Shown here piece after piece: positions 50,354 to 59,066 of a stretch of DNA of 64,000 nucleotides (positions within the stretch are counted from its first letter, which is position 1; every line of letters starts with the position of its first letter). The notes beneath the pieces were generated by a model. That model made no database searches. It was not told the DNA's origin and saw nothing but the letters and a program-made list of their open reading frames with translations. Origin of the DNA: Actinophytocola oryzae (lineage in GTDB: Bacteria > Actinomycetota > Actinomycetes > Mycobacteriales > Pseudonocardiaceae); contig NZ_SOCP01000013.1 of the NCBI RefSeq assembly GCF_004364325.1, forward strand, positions 1 through 64,000. The letters are read 5' to 3'. The translations under genes were made by a program, and so were the position numbers.

Positions 50354-51841
50354 TCACCCGAGTCGGAAGGTGGAACGTTCACGTTCGGCGCGTCCCCTGC
50401 CCGGCCGGGCGATGACAAGCCGTCCGTTGTCGTGCGAGATGTACGCTCCGGAGTCGTCCAGCGACCGCAACGACACGGCCGAGCGTTCCGCAAGCCCGGG
50501 AACCCGGACAAAGCTCGCGGCGCGACCGTAGTCGTCGGTCTCGGTGAACGGCTCGATCCGCAGCACGCCCTCCCCGGCGCACACGTAGTGGTTCGGGAAG
50601 CTCGCCGACTGCACCGACACCGTGCCCGCGCCCAGATGCCCCGGCGTGAAGCGGAACCAGGAGTCGGCCACCTCGCGGACGTTGCCCTCGACCCGCAGCC
50701 GGAACTCCGCGTGCCGCACCACGAGGTCCGGCGCGTCCAGAGGGGACAGCCGCACGATCACGCCGCCCTTGCCGACCGGGACGCCGAACGACGGCGTGCC
50801 GTCCTCGTTCCAGTACAGCTTCTGCACGCGGGTGTGCCGGTTCGGGTCGAACAGCGGGTCGCCGTTGATGTCGCGGTAGTCGCGGGCGTGGTAGACGAGC
50901 ACGTCGGTCGTGCCGTCCTCGGCGACGGTGAAGGAGTTGTGGCCGGGGCCGAACTGGCGGGTCTCGGTGTTGGTGGTGAACACCGGGTTCGCCACCTTGG
51001 TCCACGACCTGGCGTCGAGGAGGTTGGCGTTCTCGTCGGCGTAGAGCAGGCCCATGCAGTAGCGGGCGTCGGTGGCGCTCGCGGAGAACGTCACGAACAC
51101 GCGACCGCCCCGGACGAGCACCGCCGGTCCCTCGTTGACGCGGAAGCCCTGGGTCTCCCAGGACAGCGTCGGCACGGCGATCCGCACGACCGGTGTCACG
51201 AGCTCGAGCGGGGACACCATCTCCGCGATGTAGAGGTTGCTGTTGGTGGCGATGCCCGGCTCGCTCTGCGCCCACACGAAGTACTGCCTGCCCCGGTGGG
51301 CGAACGTGGTGGCGTCGAGGGTGAACGAATCCCAGCCGGTGACCATCCGCTTGGGCGGCAGCCAGCCGGTGGACCTCGGGTCGTCGTTGATCGACTCCAG
51401 CACGTAGGTGCGGATGCGGAACGGGTCGTCGGAGTCGCCTGCCGCGAAGTAGACGTACCAGCGGTCGCCCACGCGGTGCAGCTCCGGCGCCCAGATGTAG
51501 CCGCCCATCGAGCCGGACGCCGGGCGGCGCCAGATGGTGCGCTCGCGGGCCGTCGCGAGGCCCTCGAGCGTGGTCGCGCCGCGGATCACGACGCGGTCGT
51601 ACTCCGGCACCGACCCCGTCAGGTAGTACATGCCGTTGACGGGTCTGGTGATGAACGGGTCGGCCCGCTGCTCTACGAGCGGGTTGACGGTGGTGAGGGC
51701 GACGGGGCCGGTCCGTGGTCCGGCAGCCGCGTGCTTTCCCCTGGTCACCGCGGATGCGTTGCCTGTTGTGGTCATGGGTATCACGCTCGCCGTGGCCACG
51801 AGACCGCCGGCACGGAACAGGGTCCTGCGGTCGAGGCTCAC
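50354..51841 (-). CDS. Secreted GH43 arabinofuranosidase with C-terminal AbfB (CBM42-like) domain
   Basis: A 495-residue enzyme. A twin-arginine-type signal (LDRRTLFRAGGLVATASV) suggests Tat export. The five-blade GH43 propeller has catalytic base Asp61 (EQRADPFITR), the pKa-modulating Asp in FTLDATTFAHRG and acid Glu in RVNEGPAVLV. The last 135 or so residues form an AbfB domain (VSVQSASFPNHYVCAGEGVL, DDSGAYISHDNGRLV) that binds arabinofuranosyl side chains. The start overlaps the GH51 stop (GTGA). It removes arabinose from arabinan or arabinoxylan. Confidence 0.92.
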   Translation of the reverse strand: MSLDRRTLFRAGGLVATASVIPMTTTGNASAVTRGKHAAAGPRTGPVALTTVNPLVEQRADPFITRPVNGMYYLTGSVPEYDRVVIRGATTLEGLATARERTIWRRPASGSMGGYIWAPELHRVGDRWYVYFAAGDSDDPFRIRTYVLESINDDPRSTGWLPPKRMVTGWDSFTLDATTFAHRGRQYFVWAQSEPGIATNSNLYIAEMVSPLELVTPVVRIAVPTLSWETQGFRVNEGPAVLVRGGRVFVTFSASATDARYCMGLLYADENANLLDARSWTKVANPVFTTNTETRQFGPGHNSFTVAEDGTTDVLVYHARDYRDINGDPLFDPNRHTRVQKLYWNEDGTPSFGVPVGKGGVIVRLSPLDAPDLVVRHAEFRLRVEGNVREVADSWFRFTPGHLGAGTVSVQSASFPNHYVCAGEGVLRIEPFTETDDYGRAASFVRVPGLAERSAVSLRSLDDSGAYISHDNGRLVIARPGRGRAERERSTFRLG

Positions 51842-54330
51842 GAGCTGCTCCTGGTCTTCACTCGGATGAAGGTCACTGAGTACGGCGGGAACGTATAGGT
51901 GAACGTCGTGGCAACGTTCACGCTGGACTCCCGTGGTGCGATCGGTGTTGTGTACTGGGTGTTCACGTCGTTCGGATCGCCTTGCAGGGTAGTGACCTTC
52001 GCGCTCCGGTCAACGGCTCCCGCGCCGTCGAGGTTCACCGTCGTGCGTGCGGAGTCGGCCTGGGCGTTCACGACCTTGACGACCAGCTCGCCGGTGCGCG
52101 TGTCGCGGGTGACGACCTGGCGGAACGGCTCGACCTTCTGGGTGTCGGTGAACTCGCCCCACTTCTGCCCGTCCAGGAACAGGGTGACGGTGCGGCCCCG
52201 GATCCGGACCCTGAGGTCGTACTGGCGGCCGGTCTCCACGGCGGTGCCGTCGGCGACGAGCGTGGACTTGCCGCCGCCCTCGGCCTTCTCGACCGCGGAC
52301 TGCGTGTTGTTCCACCCGCCGAGGTTCCACCAGTAGTAGTTGCCGGAGTCCTTGACGCCGAACCCGAGGAGGAAGCCCTCGCGGCCGGACAGCTTGGTGG
52401 CCTTGACGCCGAGGTCGTAGTCCTGCCACGCGGTGTCGCCCGCCATGACCATGGTGTTCTCGGCGGCGGTGTCGGACTGGACGTACGCGCCGCCCGTGAC
52501 CGCCCACGAGCCGCGGCCGGCGATGTTGGTCCAGTCGGCGTCGGTGCCGGAGAAGTCGTCGGCGAACAGCTCTGTGCCATCCGGTGTGGACACGCGCACG
52601 TCGTCGTAGGCGGCCGCGGTGCCCCAGGTGGACAGCCCGACCGCGCCGGAGATGGGCCGGTCCTCCTGCGACGGCGTGCCGGTCGCAGTGCTGGGCACCA
52701 CGTGGTCGCCGACGTTGTTCATGAACAGCCGCTGCACCTCGTAGCTCGCCGAGCCCCACGACGCGCGGTTGTTGAACCAGATCAGGTCCGGCCGCCACTG
52801 GACGTAGTCCTCGTTGGACAGCAGGGGCGCGTAGGAGGCGAGGCGCACGACGTCGGCGTTGCGTTCGAGGCCGGTCAGGTAGGCGGCCTCGGTCAGCGCG
52901 TTGTAGAACCGGTTGTCCTGCGAGGCGTACTCGCCGAGGAACACCTTGGGGCCCGCGCGGTCGTAGGAGTCGTAGCGCTCGTTGTTCTGCAGGAACCAGG
53001 TCGGGCTGTTGTAGTAGTGCTCGTCGACCAGGTCCACGCCCGCGTCGGTGTTGAGCTGCCAGAGCCGGTCGAAGGTGGCGCCGGAGTCGTCCGGGCCCGC
53101 GTTGCCGACCACGGTCACCTCCGGGTACCTGGCCTCGATCGCCGCGCGGAACCGCACGAAGCGCTCGAAGTAGGCGTCCGGCAGGTTCTCCTCGTTGCCG
53201 ACGGCGAGGTGGGTGAGCCCGAACGGCTCGGGGTGACCCATCTCGGCGCGCTTGCGGCCCCAGGTGGAGTCTGCGGGGCCGTTGGCGAACTCGATCAGGT
53301 CGAGTGTGTCCTGGACGTGCCGCTGGAGCAGCGCCGGGTCGTCGGTCGCCCGGTTCTGCCCGCAGCCGGTGACGAGGGCGGGCACGACCGGGAGCGCCAT
53401 GGCGCCGATGTCCTCGGCGAACTGGAAGTACTCGTAGTAGCCGATGCCGTAGGACTGGTTGTAGCCCCAGAAGTTGGCGTTGGTGCTGCGCTGTTCGACC
53501 GGGCCGATGGTGTCCTTCCACTGGTAGGACCGCCTTCGTTCCCAGTTGGGGGCGTCGTAGCCGTAGTGGCTGCCGGTGTTGACGAGGCAGCCGCCGGGGA
53601 AGCGCACGAACTCCGGGTGCAGCGCGGCGATCTTCTCGGCGAGGTCGCGCCGCATGCCGTTCGGCCGGTTCCTGTACGTGTCCTTCGGGAAGAGCGAGAC
53701 CATGTCGAGTGCGAGCGTGCCCACCCCGCCGCCCTCGACAAGCAGCCGTCCGGTGATGGCGGCGGTCTGCGCGGTGAAGGTGCCGGTGTAGCGGGTCCAG
53801 GCCGCGCCTCTGACGGTCGCCCTGACCGGCGCGGCCAGCTGCGTGCCCGCGGGGTCGGTGAGCGTGGCGGTCAGCGGGGTGGTCGCCCGGTCCGTGCGCG
53901 CCCAGACGGAGAAGTCGTACTTCCTGCCCTTCTCGACGACGATCCCGGAGTTGTAGCCGGCGTTGATGATCCCGCCGGGCAGCGGCAGCCGCAGGTAGCG
54001 GCGGTTGTGCGCGTTCAGCCTGCCGTCGTCGTCGACGACCTGCGGGTTGCCCGCCCTCGGCGCCCAGCCGGTGAGCGGGGTGTAGGCGGCGTTGTCGGCG
54101 GTGTCGTACTCGAAGGAGCGGTTCTGCACCAGCTCCGCGTAGAGGCCGCCGTCGGCCGCGCGGTTGATGTCCTCGAAGAAGACGCCGTACATGGTGTCGG
54201 CGATGTCGGCACCGTGCGCGTTCACATCCACGGTGACGGTGTAGTCCTGCACGGCCGCCTGTCCTGCCTGCGGCGCGACGAGGAGTGCGCCCCCGACGAG
54301 AACCGCCACGGACACACGGGATCGGGACAT
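51838..54330 (-). CDS. Secreted GH51 alpha-L-arabinofuranosidase with inserted beta-sandwich modules
   Basis: An 830-residue enzyme. The signal peptide (1-26, ending GQAA) is unusual because many bacterial GH51 enzymes are intracellular. A CBM4-like region (about 85-205) precedes the GH51 barrel with acid/base Glu380 (VGNEENLPD) and nucleophile Glu467 (FLGEYASQD). A concanavalin-like insertion (about 575-725, starting LFADDFSGTDADW) comes before the terminal beta-sandwich. ATG 54330 has AGGAG upstream; the much longer open frame reaching 55560 overlaps the next gene and is rejected. It lies 35 bases after the GH43 gene in one operon. Confidence 0.93.
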   Translation of the reverse strand: MSRSRVSVAVLVGGALLVAPQAGQAAVQDYTVTVDVNAHGADIADTMYGVFFEDINRAADGGLYAELVQNRSFEYDTADNAAYTPLTGWAPRAGNPQVVDDDGRLNAHNRRYLRLPLPGGIINAGYNSGIVVEKGRKYDFSVWARTDRATTPLTATLTDPAGTQLAAPVRATVRGAAWTRYTGTFTAQTAAITGRLLVEGGGVGTLALDMVSLFPKDTYRNRPNGMRRDLAEKIAALHPEFVRFPGGCLVNTGSHYGYDAPNWERRRSYQWKDTIGPVEQRSTNANFWGYNQSYGIGYYEYFQFAEDIGAMALPVVPALVTGCGQNRATDDPALLQRHVQDTLDLIEFANGPADSTWGRKRAEMGHPEPFGLTHLAVGNEENLPDAYFERFVRFRAAIEARYPEVTVVGNAGPDDSGATFDRLWQLNTDAGVDLVDEHYYNSPTWFLQNNERYDSYDRAGPKVFLGEYASQDNRFYNALTEAAYLTGLERNADVVRLASYAPLLSNEDYVQWRPDLIWFNNRASWGSASYEVQRLFMNNVGDHVVPSTATGTPSQEDRPISGAVGLSTWGTAAAYDDVRVSTPDGTELFADDFSGTDADWTNIAGRGSWAVTGGAYVQSDTAAENTMVMAGDTAWQDYDLGVKATKLSGREGFLLGFGVKDSGNYYWWNLGGWNNTQSAVEKAEGGGKSTLVADGTAVETGRQYDLRVRIRGRTVTLFLDGQKWGEFTDTQKVEPFRQVVTRDTRTGELVVKVVNAQADSARTTVNLDGAGAVDRSAKVTTLQGDPNDVNTQYTTPIAPRESSVNVATTFTYTFPPYSVTFIRVKTRSSS

Positions 54331-54365
54331 GGGTGACTCCTGGATAGCAGGGGATGTACCGGTTT

Positions 54366-55406
54366 TCAGGAGTAGGCGGCGCGCACCCTGGCCAGCTCGG
54401 CCGAGGTGACCGGCAGGACAGTGCCGTGCCGGGGGCTGCTCGGCAGCGTGTAGCCGCTGACCGGGCTCCACTGGCCCGCCGCGAGGTTCGTGCTCTGGAA
54501 CGGCACGTAGCCGCGCCCACCGAACTCGTCGATGAACAGGTACCACCTGTTCTCGGTGTTGGACCTGAACGCGGTCGGCCCCTCGCCCTGGCTGATCGCG
54601 CCGGAGCCGACGCAGTCCTTCACGAGGTCGTAGGTGGTGTCGCGCAGCTGCGTGGACCGCTGCTCGGTGATGAACTTGCCGCACGGCGCGCCGGGACCGG
54701 CACTGCGCTCGTCCTTGGTGAACCGGTAGTACCAGCCGCCGTCCTCGAGCACCGTCGAGTCGATCACCGAGTAGCCGGGGTCGACCCAGACGCGGGCGGC
54801 GGAGAAGGTGCGGAAGTCGGTGGTCGTGGCGTAGAGCATGCGGTTGTAGGTGCTGCCGGTGTGGTTGGGGTCGTTCGCGGCGTAGAGCTTCGAGGCCCAG
54901 AACACGACGTAGGCGTTGATCGTGCGGTCCCAGTACGCCTCGGGTGCCCAGGTGTTGCCCGCGGTGTCGGGCGAGACCCGCACGTGGCGTTGCGCCGACC
55001 AGGTCACCAGGTCGGTGGACTCCCAGACCTCGATGTACTTGCTGCCGTGGCGTTGCGCGGCGTCCCAGTCGCCGTTGCCATAGATGCGCAGGTCCGTGGC
55101 GAGCAGGTAGAAGCGGTCGCCCCGGGGTGAGCGGATGACGAACGGGTCGCGGACTCCCCTGTCCCCCAGGGAGGACGTGAGGACCGGGCGGCGCCCGTTC
55201 AGCTCGTCCCAGTGCAGTGGGTCGTTGCCACGGCTCGCGGCGAGGTAGACCTGTTCGCCGTTGGCCGTGCCCTCGCCGGTGAAGTAGAGGAACAGGTACC
55301 CGCCGTAGGCAGGTCCCGCGGACGCGGACGGTGCGAGGAACGCGGCGAGCGCCACCAGCACGAGCGGGAGGAGGGCGGTCCTGCGGCGAACGAGAGGTGC
55401 CCGCAT
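54366..55406 (-). CDS. Secreted GH43-family arabinan/arabinoxylan hydrolase
   Basis: A 346-residue enzyme with a signal peptide (about 1-38, MRAPLVRRRTALLPLVLVALAAFLAPSASA) and a GH43-type five-blade propeller: base Asp in GVRDPFVIRSP, Asp in GYSVIDSTVLEDGG and acid Glu in SQGEGPTAFRS. Specificity (arabinofuranosidase, exo-arabinanase or beta-xylosidase) is open. ATG 55406 has GGAGGA upstream. It is the first gene of the secreted arabinosidase operon, 35 bases downstream of the box at 55441-55452. Confidence 0.88.
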   Translation of the reverse strand: MRAPLVRRRTALLPLVLVALAAFLAPSASAGPAYGGYLFLYFTGEGTANGEQVYLAASRGNDPLHWDELNGRRPVLTSSLGDRGVRDPFVIRSPRGDRFYLLATDLRIYGNGDWDAAQRHGSKYIEVWESTDLVTWSAQRHVRVSPDTAGNTWAPEAYWDRTINAYVVFWASKLYAANDPNHTGSTYNRMLYATTTDFRTFSAARVWVDPGYSVIDSTVLEDGGWYYRFTKDERSAGPGAPCGKFITEQRSTQLRDTTYDLVKDCVGSGAISQGEGPTAFRSNTENRWYLFIDEFGGRGYVPFQSTNLAAGQWSPVSGYTLPSSPRHGTVLPVTSAELARVRAAYS

Positions 55407-55440
55407 GTGGGTCCTCCGAGGGTCGGCTGCGACTCGCAAA

Positions 55441-55452
55441 GTGAGCGTTAAC
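55441..55452. promoter_or_regulatory. AraR-type operator upstream of GH43/GH51/GH43 operon
   Basis: GTGAGCGTTAAC differs by two bases from GTGAACGTTCAC and keeps the CG centre. It lies in the minus-strand promoter. Confidence 0.7.
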
Positions 55453-55518
55453 ATAGGACGATCCCATCGCAGTGTCAACCGAGGACACGGTGTAATCACG
55501 GGGGTTGACGCACGCACT

Positions 55519-55530
55519 GTGAACGTTCAC
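55519..55530. promoter_or_regulatory. AraR-type operator upstream of furanose importer operon
   Basis: GTGAACGTTCAC is a perfect 12-bp palindrome 51 bases before the binding-protein start at 55581. Confidence 0.8.
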
Positions 55531-55580
55531 TCTAGTGGCCCAGTGACATCGGTCACGCACGGTCCAACGGAGGAATCGCA

Positions 55581-56540
55581 GTGCGTAAGACGATGACGAC
55601 CGCTCTCACCGCGGTCCTGTTGACGGCGTTGACCGCGTGCGGCAGCGGCGGGGGCAACGCAGCGGACGACGGCAAGATCACGATGGGCTTCGCGCAGGTC
55701 GGGGCCGAGAGTGGCTGGCGGACGGCGAACACCAAGTCGGTCCAGGAGTCGGCCAAGTCGGCCGGGATCGAGCTGAAGTTCTCCGACGCGCAGCAGAAGC
55801 AGGAGAACCAGATCAAGGCGATCCGGTCCTACATCCAGCAGAAGGTGGACGTGATCGCCTTCAGCCCGGTCGTGGAGACCGGTTGGGACACGGTGTTGTT
55901 GGAGGCCAAGCGCGCGAAGATCCCGGTGATCCTCACCGACCGCGCCATCGACTCCGACGACACCTCGCTGTACGAGACGTTCCTGGGCTCGGACTTCATC
56001 GACGAGGGCAAGAAGGCCGCCCAGTGGCTGGTGGAGAACAGCAGCGGCCCGACGAACGTGGTCGAGCTGCAGGGCACCACGGGTGCCGCGCCCGCGATCG
56101 ACCGCAAGGAGGGCTTCGAGGACGTCATCAGGTCGAAGCCGGACATCAGGATCGTCGCGTCGCAGACCGGTGACTTCACGCGGTCCGGCGGCAAGCAGGT
56201 GATGGAGGCGTTCCTCAAGTCCCAGCCGGACATCGACGTCGTGTACGCGCACAACGACGACATGGGGCTCGGCGCCATCGAGGCGATCAAGGCGGCGGGC
56301 AAGAAGCCCGGCGTGGACATCAAGATCATCACGGTGGACGCGGTGAAGGACGGTATGACCGCGCTCGCGGGCGGCGAGATCAACTTCATCGTCGAGTGCA
56401 ACCCGCTGCTCGGACCACAGCTGATGGACCTCGCGAAGAAGGTCGTCGACGGCGAGGAGGTGCCGGAGCGGGTGGTGACCGAGGAGACGACGTTCACCCA
56501 GGACCAGGCCAAGACGGCACTGCCGGACCGGAAGTACTGA
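55581..56540 (+). CDS. YtfQ-like furanose-binding lipoprotein
   Basis: A 319-residue CUT2 binding protein. The lipobox is LTALTAC (Cys20). The mature N-terminus KITMGFAQVGAESGWRTANTKS strongly matches E. coli YtfQ, which binds galactofuranose and related furanoses. Further landmarks are SPVVETGWDTVLLEAK and YAHNDDMGLGAIEAIKAAG. GTG 55581 follows GGAGG. Divergence from secreted arabinofuranosidases through shared operators suggests uptake of L-arabinofuranose or short arabino-oligosaccharides; this is inference. Confidence 0.92.
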   Translation: MRKTMTTALTAVLLTALTACGSGGGNAADDGKITMGFAQVGAESGWRTANTKSVQESAKSAGIELKFSDAQQKQENQIKAIRSYIQQKVDVIAFSPVVETGWDTVLLEAKRAKIPVILTDRAIDSDDTSLYETFLGSDFIDEGKKAAQWLVENSSGPTNVVELQGTTGAAPAIDRKEGFEDVIRSKPDIRIVASQTGDFTRSGGKQVMEAFLKSQPDIDVVYAHNDDMGLGAIEAIKAAGKKPGVDIKIITVDAVKDGMTALAGGEINFIVECNPLLGPQLMDLAKKVVDGEEVPERVVTEETTFTQDQAKTALPDRKY

Positions 56541-56544
56541 TCAG

Positions 56545-58062
56545 GTGGCCGAGTCCTCCCCCGTAGTCGACATCCAGGGCATCACCGTCACGTTTCCCGG
56601 CGTGAAGGCGTTGCAGGACGTGGACTTCAGGATGTTCCCCGGTGAGGTCCACGCGTTGCTCGGCGAGAACGGTGCCGGCAAGTCGACGCTCATCAAGGCC
56701 CTCACCGGGGTGCACACCCCCGACGCCGGCGAGATCCGTCTCGCCGGCGTCCCGGTGTCGTTCAGCAGTCCCGCGCGGGCGCAGGACGCCGGCATCAGCA
56801 CCGTGTACCAGGAAGTCAACCTGTGCGCGAACCTGTCGGTGGCGGAGAACATCCTGCTGGGCCGCGAGCCCCGCCGGTTCGGCTCGATCGACGGGCGGGC
56901 GATGCGGACGCGGGCCGCGGAGCTGCTGTCCCGCATCGGTCTGCACATCGACCCGGCGTCCACGCTCGGGAGCCATCCGATCGCGGTGCAGCAGCTGGTG
57001 GCCATCGCCCGCGCGGTCGCGGTCGACGCACGCGTCCTGATCCTCGACGAGCCGACGTCCAGCCTGGACGCCGGTGAGGTCGCCGAGCTGTTCCGGATCA
57101 TGCGGGTGCTGCGGGAGTCCGGGGTCGCGATCCTGTTCGTGTCCCACTTCCTCGACCAGGTCCACGAGATCGCCGACCGGCTCACGGTGCTGCGCAACGG
57201 TTCCGTGGTCGGCGAGTATCCCACGACGGTCAGCCGCCTCGAGCTGGTGCGCGCGATGATCGGGCGGGATCTCGGGGTGCTCGACGAGGTCGAACGGCGG
57301 GCCGAGCGACGCGTGCCGTCCGAGACTCCCCTGCTGCGCGCGGAGAACCTGGGTCGCACGGGTGCGATCGCCCCGTTCGACCTGGAGCTGCACCCGGGCG
57401 AGGTGGTCGGGGTGGCGGGCCTGCTCGGCTCGGGCCGCACCGAGCTGGCGCGCCTGCTGTTCGGCGCGGACCACGCCGACTCCGGCCGGGTGCTGCTGGA
57501 CGGCAGGCCGCTGCGACTGCGGAACCCGCGGGCCGCCATCGCGAAGGGGATCGCGTTCACCTCCGAGGACCGCAAGGCGGAGGGGCTCGTCGCGGACCTG
57601 ACCGTGCGGGACAACCTCATCCTCGCCATGCAGGCCGCGCGGGGGTGGGCCCGCCAGGTCCCGCGCCGCACGGCGGACGAGCTGGTGTCGAAGTACGTGT
57701 CCGCTCTGGACATCCGACCGTCCGATCCGGACGCGGTGGTCGCGACCCTGTCCGGAGGTAATCAGCAGAAGGTGTTGCTGGCACGGTGGTTGATCACGCA
57801 GCCGCGCCTGCTGATCCTGGACGAGCCGACGCGCGGCATCGACGTCGGTGCCAAGGCGCAGATCCAGAAGGTGGTCACCGACCTCGCGGCCGAGGGGATG
57901 TCGGTGGTGTACATCTCAGCGGAACTGGAGGAGGTCATGCGTGTGTCCGACCGGGTGGTCGTGCTGCGTGACCGCCGCAAGATCGGCGAGCTGGGCGGCG
58001 ACGCGGGCGTGGACGACGTGCTGGCGTTGATCGCGGGCGAGGCGGAGAAGGTACCAACGTGA
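56545..58062 (+). CDS. YtfR-like sugar ABC ATPase (two nucleotide-binding domains)
   Basis: A 505-residue CUT2 ATPase. Domain 1 has GENGAGKSTL, AVQQLVAIARA and LILDEPTSSLD; domain 2 has degenerate GLLGSGRTEL, intact LSGGNQQKVLLARW and LILDEPTRGID. The GTG start lies four bases after the binding-protein stop, and its stop overlaps the next permease start (GTGA). Best functional match is the YtfQRT-YjfF furanose system. Confidence 0.94.
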   Translation: MAESSPVVDIQGITVTFPGVKALQDVDFRMFPGEVHALLGENGAGKSTLIKALTGVHTPDAGEIRLAGVPVSFSSPARAQDAGISTVYQEVNLCANLSVAENILLGREPRRFGSIDGRAMRTRAAELLSRIGLHIDPASTLGSHPIAVQQLVAIARAVAVDARVLILDEPTSSLDAGEVAELFRIMRVLRESGVAILFVSHFLDQVHEIADRLTVLRNGSVVGEYPTTVSRLELVRAMIGRDLGVLDEVERRAERRVPSETPLLRAENLGRTGAIAPFDLELHPGEVVGVAGLLGSGRTELARLLFGADHADSGRVLLDGRPLRLRNPRAAIAKGIAFTSEDRKAEGLVADLTVRDNLILAMQAARGWARQVPRRTADELVSKYVSALDIRPSDPDAVVATLSGGNQQKVLLARWLITQPRLLILDEPTRGIDVGAKAQIQKVVTDLAAEGMSVVYISAELEEVMRVSDRVVVLRDRRKIGELGGDAGVDDVLALIAGEAEKVPT

Positions 58063-59066
58063 GACGTCTACTGTGGCCGCTGTTGGCCTTCGTGGCCCTG
58101 TTGTTGCTGAACCTGGTGTTCACACCGTCGTTCTTCTCGTTGCGGCTGCTCGACGGGCACCTGTTCGGCAGTCTGGTCGACATCCTGCGCAACGGCGCGC
58201 CGACGCTGTTGGTGGCACTGGGCATGACGCTGGTGATCGCGACACGCGGCATCGACCTGTCGGTCGGCGCGGTGGCGGCCATCGCGGGAGCCGTGGCGTG
58301 CACGTACATAGCGTCGGGCAGCGACGCGTTCACGGCGATGGCGACGGCACTCGGCCTGTGCCTGGTTCTGGGACTGTGGAACGGTTTCCTGGTCTCGGTG
58401 CTGGGCATCCAGCCGATCATCGCGACGCTGGTGCTGATGACCGCGGGCCGGGGCGTGGCGATGCTGATCACCAAGGGCCAGATCATCACCGTCAACAACG
58501 ACACCTTCGGCGCGGTGAGCGGCGGTTTCGTGGTGCTGCCGATCGCGATCCTGATCAGCCTGGTGGTGCTGGCCGCGGTCGCGCTGCTGACCCGCCGTAC
58601 CGCGCTGGGCATGCTGATCGAGGCGGTGGGGGTGAACCCGGAGGCGAGCCGACTCGCGGGCGTCCGGTCACGCACGATCATCTGGCTGGTGTACGTGTTC
58701 TGCGCGCTGTGCGCGGGCGTCGCCGGCCTGATGATGGCGTCGAACGTGCACGCGGCGGACGCCAACAACGCCGGGCTGTGGATCGAGATGGACGCGATCC
58801 TGGCGGTGGTCATCGGCGGCACGTCCCTCGCGGGCGGCCGTTACTCGCTGACCGGCACGCTGATCGGCGCCCTGGTGATCCAGACCCTGACGACGACCGT
58901 CTACACGATCGGCGTGCCACCGGAGACCACGCTGGTGTTCAAGGCGGCCGTGGTCATCGTGGTGTGTCTGCTGCAGGCGCCCCGCCTCACGGGTGCGCTG
59001 CGCCGCCCGGTCGGCCCGACGGCCCCACCGGTGGCGGCAGTGCCGCAGGAAGCGGGTGCCCGGTGA
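58059..59066 (+). CDS. YtfT-like sugar ABC permease
   Basis: A 335-residue CUT2 permease with about eight to ten spans. It has the family ATRGIDLSVGAVAAIAGAVACTYIA and a later GGTSLAGGRYSLTGTLIGALVIQTLTTTVY segment close to YtfT. The GTG start overlaps the ATPase stop by four bases and its own stop overlaps the second permease. The pairing of two different permeases is characteristic of the YtfT/YjfF system. Confidence 0.93.
   Translation: MRRLLWPLLAFVALLLLNLVFTPSFFSLRLLDGHLFGSLVDILRNGAPTLLVALGMTLVIATRGIDLSVGAVAAIAGAVACTYIASGSDAFTAMATALGLCLVLGLWNGFLVSVLGIQPIIATLVLMTAGRGVAMLITKGQIITVNNDTFGAVSGGFVVLPIAILISLVVLAAVALLTRRTALGMLIEAVGVNPEASRLAGVRSRTIIWLVYVFCALCAGVAGLMMASNVHAADANNAGLWIEMDAILAVVIGGTSLAGGRYSLTGTLIGALVIQTLTTTVYTIGVPPETTLVFKAAVVIVVCLLQAPRLTGALRRPVGPTAPPVAAVPQEAGAR

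Noticed and set aside
54331..55560. Upstream extension of the GH51 frame to 55560
   Set aside because: It overlaps the entire GH43 gene in another frame, is Arg/His/Gly-rich and lacks a ribosome site. The signal peptide and AGGAG at 54330 fix the start.
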